64,000 nt of DNA, taken from Rehmannia glutinosa. Lineage: Eukaryota; Streptophyta; Magnoliopsida; Lamiales; Orobanchaceae. Below, piece by piece: positions 45,549-56,336 of the stretch. The notes beneath the pieces were generated by a model, which did not search any database, was not told where the DNA came from, and was given only the letters and a program-made list of their open reading frames with translations. The DNA lies in NCBI GenBank assembly GCA_016081115.2, contig CM071931.1:23784317-23848316 (forward strand). Direction: 5' to 3'. Position 1 is the stretch's first letter. Each line of letters starts with the position of its first letter. The position numbers and the translations under genes are program-made.

Positions 45549-48500
45549 ATGGCTACGAATGAAGCTTATCTCACCACCAGCGCCTCCACAAACAAGCCAC
45601 CACTATTCGACGCCAACAACTACGCATTTTGGAAAGACCGCATGGAGTACTTTCTACAAGGGTGCGGATTTGATATTTGGAATGTGGTCATTGAAGGAGT
45701 TGCTCAACCAACAACAAAATTGGAGGATGGTACCACGACTCCCAAGCTGTTCAAGGAATACGATGAAAATGACAAGAAGACTTTCTCTTTAAACGGTAAG
45801 GCCTTAAACATTTTACATTGCTCTCTTACCGCCACCGAATATAATCGCATAAGAGGCATACGGTCGGCACATGAAGTTTGGGAAAAATTAGAAACCATCT
45901 ATGAGGGCACAAAGAAAGTGAAGCAAGCAAGAAAAACAATGCTTGTGAAAGACTTTGAAAATTTCAATATGCATGATGGTGAAAGCATATCAAAAATGGT
46001 GGAAAGGCTTGACAACATTGTCAATCCTCTTGTGGCTCTTGGAAAGGTCATCTCCGAAGAAGATAAGGTGACTAAAGTCTTAAATGCCCTTCCCGGCTCA
46101 TGGTCCGAAAAGGTGACGGCAATCACGGAAGCTCAAAATCTTGAGACACTCAAGTTTGATGAGCTCATTGGGAATCTCCTTATTTATGAAGTATATCTCA
46201 AGGAGAGGAAAAATTCTCAACCATCCACCTCTAAATCGGGTACGCAAAATATTATTAAAGGCTTAGCATCTTCTTCTAATAATGTTTATTATGCTAGTGA
46301 TGAGGATGATGAAGAAATGGCGGCTCTTGTTAGAAAATTTGCAAAATTTGTAAACAAAAATAAAGCAAGAAAGCCAAGAGACAATTCTTGTTTCAAATGC
46401 GGAAAATCCGGGCACTACATAGCCGATTGCCCGAAATTAGCGGAAGAGGAACAAAAGAAGAAAAAGCCTTTTCCGAAAAAGAAGGCGTTAAATGCGGACG
46501 TCAAAACTTGGGATGAATTACTTGAAACAACCGACGAGGAAGGAGAATCCATGGTCATGGTCTTATGGCCATAGAAGATGAAAATACCGAGGTACTCTCT
46601 CTCTAATGCTTCATCTTCTTCCCTAGTTGATGAATTACAATGTGATTTTGATGAATTGCAAAATGAGTTTCAAAATTTGATTGTTAAATACAAGAATTTG
46701 AAAAAGGAGCATAAAGAGCTTAAACTAGAAAAGGATAAATTATTTACTTCTTATGACTCTCTTGATAAGGCTCATGCTATTACTCTTACTATGGTCCGTA
46801 CTCTTGAAACTGAAAAACAAACGCTCACAAATGATATTAAAAATTTGAAAAAGGATGTGCATCGATTCAATTTAAGTACGGATAAAGTCACAAAAATTTT
46901 AGATGCACAAAGAGGTGAGCATTCTAAATTTGGACTTGGTTACAAACCTTTTGAAAAAGCTTTTAAGAAAAAAAGACCAAGGTCCAACCTTTGTACGTGC
47001 TAGTAGTCCTCGTATTATTACTTGTTTTTATTGTGGTAAGAATGGACACTATGCTAGCAATTGTAAATTGAAGAATAATTTTAGCTATTATTGGAGACCT
47101 AAAGGTCTCAAGACTAACCCCCATGGACCCCAAAATTATAGGGTACCTAAAAATAATTCCTTTGTAGGTTATAGGGGCTATAACAACAATGGAAGATTCA
47201 AAATGGCTCGTGGACAACGGATGTTCACGCCATATGACCGGAAAGAGAGAACTTTTTACCAATATCAAGCTCCAAGAAGAGGGTATGGTCATGTTCGGCA
47301 ATGGCAAAGGAAGAATTCTTGGAAATGGAGAAATTGGTAACTCTTCTTTCTCTCTTAGTAATGTTCTTTTAGTAGAAGGACTTAAGTTCAATTTGATAAG
47401 TGTTAGCCAACTTTGTGATTCAAATTATAATGTTGTTTTTAATAAAGAAAAATGCCTTATTTCCAAAAATGATAAAATTATTTGTGAAGCTATTAGAAAA
47501 GGCAATCTTTACAAAATTTGTACAAGTGATTTGGTTAGTCAAAATGTTTCTTGTCTTGTCGCCAATAATGATTTAACTAGTTTATGGCATAGGCGACTTG
47601 GACATGTTGGATACAAAAATTTGCAAACTATTTACAAAAACCAACATGTAAAAGGACTACCCAAATTAAATTTTGAAAATCTTGGCTTATGTGACACTTG
47701 TCAAAAGAACAAATTAGTTAAGAGTAGTTTTAAGCCCAAAAATGAAATTTCCACTACCAAACCCCTACAAATGCTTCATCTTGATTTGTATGGGGATATT
47801 GATACGGCAAGTCTAAGTGAAAAACATTACACTTTTGTTATAGTTGATGATTTTTCTAGATATACTTGGGCTCTATTCCTTACAAATAAAAACGATGCCG
47901 TTAATGAATTTGTTAAGTTGTGTAGACTCATAGAAAATGAAAAGGAAGATACTATTAAGTCTATTCGAAGTGATCGAGGTGGAGAATTTGACGGCGAATT
48001 TAGAGTCTTTTGTGAAACCAATGGATATAGTCATAATTTTTCGGCTCCAAGGACACCTCAACAAAATGGAGTAGCCGAAAGGAAAAATCGGACACTTCAA
48101 GAAATGAGTCGGTCCATGCTCAATGAATTTTCACTTCCAAAATATTTTTGGGCCGAAGCCGTAAGTACCGCTTGCTATGTCATTAATCGAGTTTATATTC
48201 GTCCTAAAATGAATAAAACTCCATATGAGCTTTGGAAAGGAAGAACTCCGAATATTAGTTATTTCAAAATATTTGGATGTAAATGTTTTATTTTGAATAC
48301 TAAGGATCAATTAGACAAACTAGATCCTAAGGTCGATGAAGGAATATTTATGGGGTATTCAATCAAGAGCAAAGCATATCGGGTTTACAATAAGACTAGT
48401 GGGGTTGTTGAAGAATCCATCCATGTCAAATTCAATGAAGCTTCGGGTGTTGAAAGGATACCCAATGATGAAAGTGATGAAGAGGATATTGTTGAACCCA

Positions 48501-50221
48501 TTGTTCAAGATGATACTCAAAATGATCAACCTTCAAGCTCAAATGTTCCTCAAGAAGATAAAGGTGATACTTCGAATCTTCCTATAGCATTGAAATTTAA
48601 GGGAGATCACCCAAAAGATCTTATTATTGGTGATCCCCTTGATAAAGTAATGACTCGAGGAAAATTTGCCGAGAAAGCTCTTATTTCTCAAAAAGAGCCT
48701 AAAAATGCTAAAGAGGCTATTGAGGATGAGGATTGGTTTTTAGAAATGCAAGAAGAGTTGAATCAATTTGAAAGGAATGATGTATGGGAATTAGTACCTT
48801 GTCCTCCATCTCAAACCATTATTGGTACAAAATGGGTATTTCGGAACAAGCTCGATGACCAAGGCAATATTGTTCGAAACAAAGCAAGGTTAGTAGCTCA
48901 AGGTTATTGTCAAGAAGAAGGTATTGATTATGATGAAACATTTGCACCCGTAGCATGTTTAGAAGCTATTCGTATTTTACTTGCCTATTCTTGTTTTAAA
49001 AATTTTAAGCTTTACCAAATGGATGTAAAATCCGCATTTTTAAATGGTATTATTCAAGAAGAAGTCTATGTAAAACAACCTCCGGGGTTTGAAAATTTTT
49101 CTAGGCCTAATGATGTTTATAGACTTAAAAAGGCCTTATATAGTTTGAAACAAGCACCCCGTGCATGGTATGATAGACTTAGCTCTTTTCTTTTGCAAAA
49201 CGGTTTTACAAGAGGTAAAGTTGACACTACTCTCTTTGTTTTTGAAAAAGGGCAAGATTGCTTATTAGTGCAAATTTATGTTGATGATATTATTTTTGGT
49301 GCTACTAATGAATCCTTGTGCAAGAAATTTTCTAAGTTAATGCAAGGTGAATTTGAAATGAGCATGATGGGGGAGCTCAACTTCTTCCTTGGACTTCAAA
49401 TTAAGCAATGCCAAGAAGGAATTTATATTTCTCAATCAAAATATACAAAGGAGCTTTTGAAGAAATTTGGCATTGAAGAAGGAAGAACCGTCTCTACCCC
49501 AATGGCAACAAACGTCAAGATTGACAAAAATGAAAAAGGCAAGTCGGTTGATGAATTCAAATATAGAGGTATGATTGGTAGTTTACTTTATTTAACCGCA
49601 AGTAGACCGGACATTCTTCATGCCGTATGCTTATGTGCTCATTTTCAAAGCAATCCCAAAGAATCTCATATGAGTGCCGTTAAAAGGATTTTTCGATATT
49701 TGAAAGGCACTATTCAATATGGTTTATTCTATCCAAAGAATGAAAATTTTTCTCTTAAAGGTTATAGTGATTCGGATTATGCGGGAAATATTGATGATCG
49801 GAAAAGTACTTCTGGATCATGTCAATTTTTAGGCGATTGCCTTGTATCTTGGTTTTCAAAGAAGCAAAATTGTGTTTCACTTTCAACGGCCGAAGCCGAA
49901 TATATTTCCGCGGCATTTTGTTGTACTCAACTTCTTTGGATGAAACAAACCTTAGCGGATTATAAATGTTCTTTTGAAAGTGTTCCTATCTTTTGTGATA
50001 ATATTTCCGCTATAAACATTGCTCAAAACCCGGTTCATCATAACCGTACTAAACATATTGAGATTCGACATCATTTTCTAAGGGATTGTGATTCAAAACG
50101 AAAAATTGAGATATCTTTTGTACCATCTCAAGATCAATTAGCGGACATTTTTACAAAACCGCTATCTTCCGAGACTTTTGCTTCGATACGAGCTCGGTTA
50201 GGCATAATGCATATTGAATGA
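45549..50221 (+). pseudogene. Copia gag-pol (Sirevirus type) with three frameshifts
   Basis: Gag begins at 45549 (MATNEAYLTTSASTNKPP). A first zinc knuckle CFKCGKSGHYIADC lies at about 46390. A missing base near 46560 shifts the frame; a Lys/Glu-rich coiled region follows. An A-run slip near 46975 shifts again before a second knuckle, CFYCGKNGHYASNC (about 47020). A third shift near 47190-47340 leads to the 1010-residue pol frame ending at 50221. Protease has LVDNGCSRHMTG (DNG, not the usual D-S/T-G). Integrase shows HLDLYG, IRSDRGGEF and GVAERKNRT (D, D, E). RT has RLVAQGYCQEEG, MDVKSAFLNG and YVDDIIFG. RNase H has GYSDSDYAG, AEAEYISA and FCDNISA. Intact pol suggests a recent element; gag breaks and the protease change make it defective. 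Confidence 0.9.
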
Positions 50222-51481
50222 GGCTTACGTTTACATTTTGCACGTTTTTAAAACTTAGGGGCGAAAAATCAGATTTTTGGTTGAAAATTCGGATTTTGGA
50301 AAAACTGACAGACAGTGGGCTGAAAGGGTTGAGGGCAACCGGCCGCCCTCAACGTCGACCGGTCGCCCTCAACCTCGACCGGTCGCCCTAAGCCTAAAAT
50401 TGGATTAAAACCGTTTTGTTTTCAGCATTCTTCATTTTAACTTATTTTGGCCATTTTTCGTCCCCTTTGCCAAAATCACACAAATTTCACTTCAAATTTG
50501 TTTTCTTGCATATGTTTTATATTTTGGACTTCATTAAGATCGATTATCATCATCATTGCTCATCTTTACCGAATAAATGGTAAGAATTCTACTCCATTTG
50601 CTCAATTGGGTTGAACCCTTGAGATTTTGACTTATTTGCAAAATTCTTGATGCTAGTTTCATATGAATGTGATGAGCTTAATATTTATGATGTATTGAAT
50701 GTTGTTTGAACTGAATTGGTGATGAAAATTTTTGGCTTAAGTGAATTTCAAAGGCGTTATATACTTCTAGTTTTATTCGACGCACGCCAAGTGTTCGACA
50801 AAATGTTTCAATAAAAGATTCATCACCAACATGATTTTCTTGATTTGAAAAGTCTTATAAGTTTATAAAGATCATGTTTTATCAATCAAATGAGCTTTTG
50901 CAAGTCAATTGATCTATTTTTCCCTTTTATTTGGAATTTAAGCTTCTATTTTCAAAACGCTCGATAAATCGATAAATTTGCGCACTTTGATATGAATATA
51001 TGATGTTTTTATCGTGCTAATATTCTTTTTGATGATTCCAAAGGGGGAGAAACAGGAAAAACGCTCATACGCTCAAAGAAGCGAAAATAAGCTTGCAAGA
51101 AAAGCTATAAGCTAGGGCTCTTAAAAGCCATAAGCTGTGAATATTGCTTAGTCCATTTGATGTATTGTGGACATTTATGCTTGACTAATGATGTCTTGTG
51201 ACAGGGGGAGCTTATAAGCTCATGGAATTCAAGCTTAAGTTGTGAAAGCTAAGCTTTTAGCTTTTAGTTGTTGCTTGTATACTTGTTCTTGATATGCATA
51301 TTGATAGGGGGAGCTTGTGCAAAAATGATTTTGAAAAATCTTTGCTCCTATCCTTGTGTATTTGTACTTATGATGAATCTTGCTTGTAATGGATTGTTGT
51401 TTTAAGACCGGAAAATTTGTTTTGTTTTAAAATCGACCTTCTAAAATTGTTTTGGTTTGTAATCATCAAAAAGGGGGAGTT
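50222..51481 (+). other. Sirevirus 3' non-coding region with multiple polypurine tracts
   Basis: Polypurine motifs AAGGGGGAG or close variants lie at 51041-51049, 51203-51210, 51306-51312 and 51471-51479, the last adjoining the 3' LTR. CTAAGCTTTTAGCTTTTA and related AGCT-rich words lie between them. ACCGGTCG/CGACCGG palindromes cluster at 50335-50392. No env-like frame was seen. Confidence 0.85.
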
Positions 51482-52801
51482 TGTTAGATAAATGTTTTTA
51501 TCAAGATTTTGATGATTTTGGTTAAATAAGTTTTTATACCAAAACAATGTTTTTATATGTTGTCCAAATATTCCTAAATGATTTAAAATGTTTTTACTAA
51601 TTTTTTGGAGTATTTCTTAGAGTTTTTAATTTGATAAAAATTGGACAACACTTTTGATGGTTTTGTTTAAATTGGTTTTTACACCAAAACTATGTTTATA
51701 AATATTGTCCAAATACTCCCAAATGATTTAAAATGTTTTTACTAATTTTTTGGAGTATTTCTTGAATTTTATTTTTGAAAAAAATCGGACAACATTTCAA
51801 ATTGGAGGTCGACCGGTCGCCCAAATGGTCGACCTGTACCTGAAGAAAAGAAAACACGAAACAGAACATGCAGGTCTTAAAAAAAGAGGGAGGGGGACCG
51901 GTCCAGGGGAGGGCCGACCGGTCGCACCCCTGGGCGACCGGTCGACCCACCCTCCGACCGGTCGCACCCCCCTGCAACCCCTACCTGGATCGCACTATTT
52001 TTTCAAACGGTCGAAATCTTCAACAGGGCAACCGGTCGCCCTATGCTATTTTGTGACAGCAAAATTATGCTGTTTGAAATTCTTGACGGCAAGATTTACT
52101 TTTGATTTTTATACTATATTTCTACATCTTGTGATCTTCTTTTTGTAGACAAAAGTGAAGATAGAGGAGCCTATGTTGGGAGCCTATGTTGGTGAAGACT
52201 TCCCTATAAATAGAGAATGAATTGAAGACACAAGACACAACACACACAAGCAAAATACACAACAAGAAATCTGCAAATTGTTCAAGCTTTCATTTTTATA
52301 TTCTTGTTGTAATAGCCTAAGTACTTTCACTTGCACATCTTTGAGGTCTAGGCTTTTTGATTCTTGATTACACTTGTACTCAATCTTTGTATTGGTTTCA
52401 TAGAGTTGTAATCTTGAATTTTGTCCATCATTCAACACAAGACATCCTTGTGAGTATTCTTATGGTAAGAATACACTTGGGTGATCTAGGTGATAGGTGT
52501 TTGAAGAGTGTGGTACTCTTCAAAGGTGGTGAAGGAAGATTGTGGTGATCCTCAAGGTGTTGTATTAATTGTGGTAATTAATAAAATCTTTTTTCCTTTT
52601 TGAAATCCATCCCGGAGATACTGGGGTGGTAGAGGATTAGACCTTAGGTGGGTTGAACCTCTTTAAATCAACGAGTGTTGTTTAATTTCCGCATTTACAT
52701 TCTTGTCATTTACTTGTTGATTCGAAAAAGAGGGTGATTTGCGAAAAATCGGCATAATCTATTCACCCCCCTCTAGATTATCGTAGTCACTTGGACTAAC
52801 A
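51482..52801 (+). repeat. 3' LTR of the Sirevirus-type element
   Basis: 1320 bp, near-identical to 44148-45491. It lacks a 33-bp duplication near its end, and its GACCGGTCG palindromes (51806-52035) are better preserved. TATA box at about 52204. Confidence 0.9.
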
Positions 52802-53115
52802 GTACATATTTTATAAAAATATTATAACACTTTTATAAGAGATAAAAAATATAAAATATCAATTATACTATTTTTTTGTCTATTTTATCTAATTTTTCTT
52901 TTTTTTTTTGGCGGGCTAGCCAAGCTTGCGGCTCGCGGCTCGCGGCCCGCGGTGGGCTAGCCCGTTTAGGTCCGCCCCTTGGCGGGCTACTAAATACCTA
53001 ACCCACTCCCTACCTTAGACGGGGCGGGCCGGCCCGATGGGCCTGACCCGTTTTGACAGCTCTAGTCTCACCTAGGGATGACTGTCATATTTGAACCAAA
53101 TCCTATATATATATA

Positions 53116-53735
53116 ATGACCGGGGCTATCCCAAACAGACATTTCTCCTTAACCTTTCCTTTGGGTTTTTCATCCTCGTTGCCATCATGGACTTCCCACC
53201 TTGGAGTGGGTTTCATGAGACGTTCAAGAAAGTGGTTAATATTAGTTTCCACTAATAATTTGGATTTTGTTACGAAAAAATCCATTTTCTGTTAATCTGA
53301 AGTTTTCGAAAGGAACGGTAGTCCATAAATTCAGGTAAAATTTTGAAATATTCAACAAACATTCTGGATGCTATATCAATAAATTAAAAAGAAAAAAAAA
53401 ATGAAATGCGGAAAATGGTTGATCATCCGCCATCCTAGAGAGCTTATGGAAAACCAAAATTGGCTAAATTTAACGGTCGGATGGGCCTCTAAATACCGGA
53501 GGCCTCCCCATTCTCTGAAATCACTGTAAATGCGTTTGGTTGTTTGCATGGGGGCCTGAAAACAATAGGGAAAGAGAGGATTGGTGTGTGTGTGTGTTAG
53601 AAAAAGAGATAGAAAAGTGAAAAAATAAATAAAAGAATTAGGGAGGGGGAGATAGAGTGATATTTCGCACTCTCCATCTTTCTTCCTAAACGTGGGTTTC
53701 TTCCTCTTTTTCTTGAAAATAAGTAACAAAAAAAA
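53116..53735 (+). promoter_or_regulatory. H+-ATPase upstream region and 5' leader
   Basis: Host sequence between the end of element B and the start codon at 53736. It holds GGGCCTCTAAATACCGGAGG (about 53484), which contains a possible TATA-like TAAATA. A TGTGTGTGTGTG run (about 53584) and a purine-rich leader follow. Frames here are not convincing. The transcription start was not determined. Confidence 0.5.
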
Positions 53736-56305
53736 ATGGCCTCCGAAATTTCCTTAGAAGCGATCAAGAATGAAACCGTTGACCTTGTACGCGTGGTGTT
53801 TTTATTATTATTTGTTCATGTGAAACAGCTAGTTTATATTTTGTGATTCGTATGATTATATTAATGTGTTTGATATTTTGCAGGAAAACATCCCCATTGA
53901 AGAAGTCTTCACGCAGCTAAAGTGTTCGAGAAAAGGTTTGAGTTCAGATGAAGGGGCAAAAAGGCTAGAGATTTTTGGGCCCAACAAGCTTGAGGAGAAG
54001 AAAGAGAGCAAATTCCTCAAGTTCTTGGGCTTTATGTGGAATCCTCTTTCATGGGTCATGGAGTCTGCTGCTATCATGGCCATTGTTTTGGCCAATGGAG
54101 GGGTGATATCTCAATTTACTTTTCCTCCTTCGATTTTGCTTTAGCATAGAGATTGCCTATTTCCTATTGTGTTTCATCTGATTTTTGAATTCATTGATAT
54201 GATGCTACATGTATAATATGATGTCATTAGTACTCGTGGCTTTCGGCTCATGTATTGAAACACTATAGGGAATAGTAGATTCAGACTGTTTTAACATAGT
54301 ATTGAAATGTGGATGTTTTCGGGAAGTGAAATAACATTGTGAATAAATAAAATGCAGGGCAAGCCTCCGGACTGGCAAGATTTCGTTGGTATTGTTGTGC
54401 TGCTTATTATCAACTCAACAATCAGTTTCATTGAAGAAAATAATGCTGGAAATGCCGCTGCTGCCCTTATGGCTGGCCTTGCTCCCAAAACCAAGGTACA
54501 TTCTCTTCAGTATTCATTATTTTTACGTACGACGTATATCAGTTTTTTACTAATGCCGTGATCTGATTGATGTAATAAAGGTCTTGAGAGACGGCAAGTG
54601 GACTGAGCAAGAAGCCTCGATCCTGGTTCCAGGAGACTTGATCAGCGTCAAGTTAGGCGATATTATCCCAGCCGACGCTCGTCTCTTGGAAGGTGATCCT
54701 CTGAAGATCGACCAGTCAGCTCTCACTGGTGAATCCCTTCCTGTAACCAAGAACCCTGGTGATGAAGTTTTCTCTGGTTCCACTTGCAAGCAAGGTGAGA
54801 TCGAGGCTGTTGTTATCGCCACCGGTGTCCACACCTTCTTCGGCAAGGCTGCTCATCTTGTTGATAGCACCAACAATGTTGGCCACTTCCAAAAGGTACA
54901 TCTCTTGTAAATAACTTTAAGAGACATTTACAAGAACCTTCATGAGGTTTGAGCTAATTACAAAAAGATTCAGAGATTTTTTTCAAAATTTCAAAGAAAA
55001 AATTCCTCAAGTTTGATCATGTCTTAAATTTTAGAGGTACTGTAATATTTTTATAAATATCAGGGTGGTGCAATGATTTTTGCTTATGTGAGGGAAAATA
55101 TAAGACAAAATTGAACCCCAATGGAGGTTTTTGCAATTTTCAAAAACCTCTGGTTGTTTTTGTAATTAGTCCAAACCTCAGGTTTTGTTTTTGTAATCTT
55201 CCCTAACTTTAGTGAATAAAACCGTCATTTCAAATCTAGGAGCATTTGTATAGAACTAACGAGAATCGAATAAAGGGATATCGAAAGATAATTCATATCG
55301 AGAGGAATTACCTATTAATGGCCCACACCCTAGTAGATATATTAAAGCGCAATTACTTTAACCTTAGTAGATCACTTCTAAAACGGGCTTATTTTTACAT
55401 GACAATCTGCGGCACATAATTATTTCACATATAAGCCCAATGTTGGATTAAGGATCCAACAAAATCAAAATATTGTTAACTCCATCTTGTTTTGGATCAA
55501 ATTCAATTTGTGGGTACACAAAAATTTTATCTCGACTCTAATGTAAATATATGGATTGTTTTTTCCGTTATCATAATCAGGTGTTGACCGCCATTGGGAA
55601 CTTCTGTATCTGCTCCATTGCCGTGGGCATGGTGATCGAAATTCTAGTGATGTACCCCATCCAGAAAAGAAAGTACAGACAAGGAATCGACAATCTACTT
55701 GTTTTGCTCATTGGAGGTATTCCAATTGCCATGCCAACAGTTTTGTCTGTGACCATGGCTATTGGATCTCACCGTCTATCCCAGCAGGGAGCCATCACAA
55801 AGAGAATGACGGCCATTGAGGAAATGGCCGGTATGGACGTACTCTGCAGTGACAAGACTGGAACACTTACGCTCAACAAGCTTACGGTCGATAAATCTTT
55901 AATCGAGGTTTTCCCTAAGGATATGGATAAGGACACCGTAATCTTGCTTGCTGCTCGGGCGTCCAGGGTTGAAAACCAGGATGCTATTGATGCTTCAATT
56001 GTTAACATGCTAAGTGATCCCAAGGAGGTATAAAGGAATACTTTTAGTGCTCTTTTGACTGTTGGATTATTTTTCTTATGTTTTTCTATTTGTTGTGAGG
56101 TTTTCAGGCGAGAGCAGGACTTACAGAGGTGCATTTCTTGCCCTTTAACCCAGTGGATAAGCGCACAGCAATTACATATTATGATTCGGATGGAAACTGG
56201 CACAGATGCAGCAAGGGTGCTCCTGAGCAAGTAAAGACAATCCTTAAAAAATATACATTTTTGTACAAATAGTCATCTTCTGTTAAAACCTTAACGGCTA
56301 TTCTG

Positions 56306-56336
<31 letters not shown>

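Larger units (their letters stand above)
44148..52801 (+). mobile_element. Sirevirus-type Copia LTR retrotransposon, full length
   Basis: An 8654-bp element with LTRs 44148-45491 and 51482-52801 (TGTTAGATAAAT to TTGGACTAACA), primer-binding site TGGTATCAGAGC at 45494-45505, and 5-bp target duplication GTACA (44143-44147, 52802-52806). Gag-pol fills 45549-50221. The long non-coding region before the 3' LTR holds four polypurine GGGGGAG motifs, a known signature of the Sirevirus lineage. LTRs are very similar apart from a 33-bp indel and changes in the GGTCGACC region, so the insertion is fairly recent. Three frameshifts in gag-pol make this copy defective. Confidence 0.93.
44064..53064. mobile_element. 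hAT-type MITE (TAGAGCTGTC ends) split by a Sirevirus
   Basis: Ends TAGAGCTGTCGAAATGGGCC and (inward) TAGAGCTGTCAAAACGGGTC, with an 8-bp target duplication GTCTCACC at 44056-44063 and 53065-53072. Its own length is about 340 bp (44064-44147 plus 52807-53064). It is rich in GGGCCGG and GCGGCCCGC words. The LTR retrotransposon at 44148-52801 inserted in it later. Confidence 0.9.
36244..53103. mobile_element. TA-anchored Mutator-like element B, hugely expanded
   Basis: The ends GGATTTGGATCCTGGAAG (left) and GGATTTGGTTCAAATATG (inward from the right) both follow TA repeats (36214-36243 and 53104-53115) and lead into a GGTGAG block. Removing a 5'-truncated Sirevirus (40826-43382) and a hAT MITE with its Sirevirus (44064-53064) leaves about 5.3 kb. 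It carries a ULP1-associated gene start (+, 37581-38027), a FAR1-type transposase remnant (-, 38736-40122) and short-repeat arrays. Its right end lies about 630 bp upstream of the H+-ATPase start codon. Confidence 0.6.

Noticed and set aside
50222..51481. Env-like gene of the Sirevirus element
   Set aside because: No long open frame exists between pol and the 3' LTR; the region is non-coding with polypurine motifs.
53103..53285. 60-codon minus-strand frame in the H+-ATPase upstream region
   Set aside because: No recognisable domain and no splice or promoter context; likely chance.
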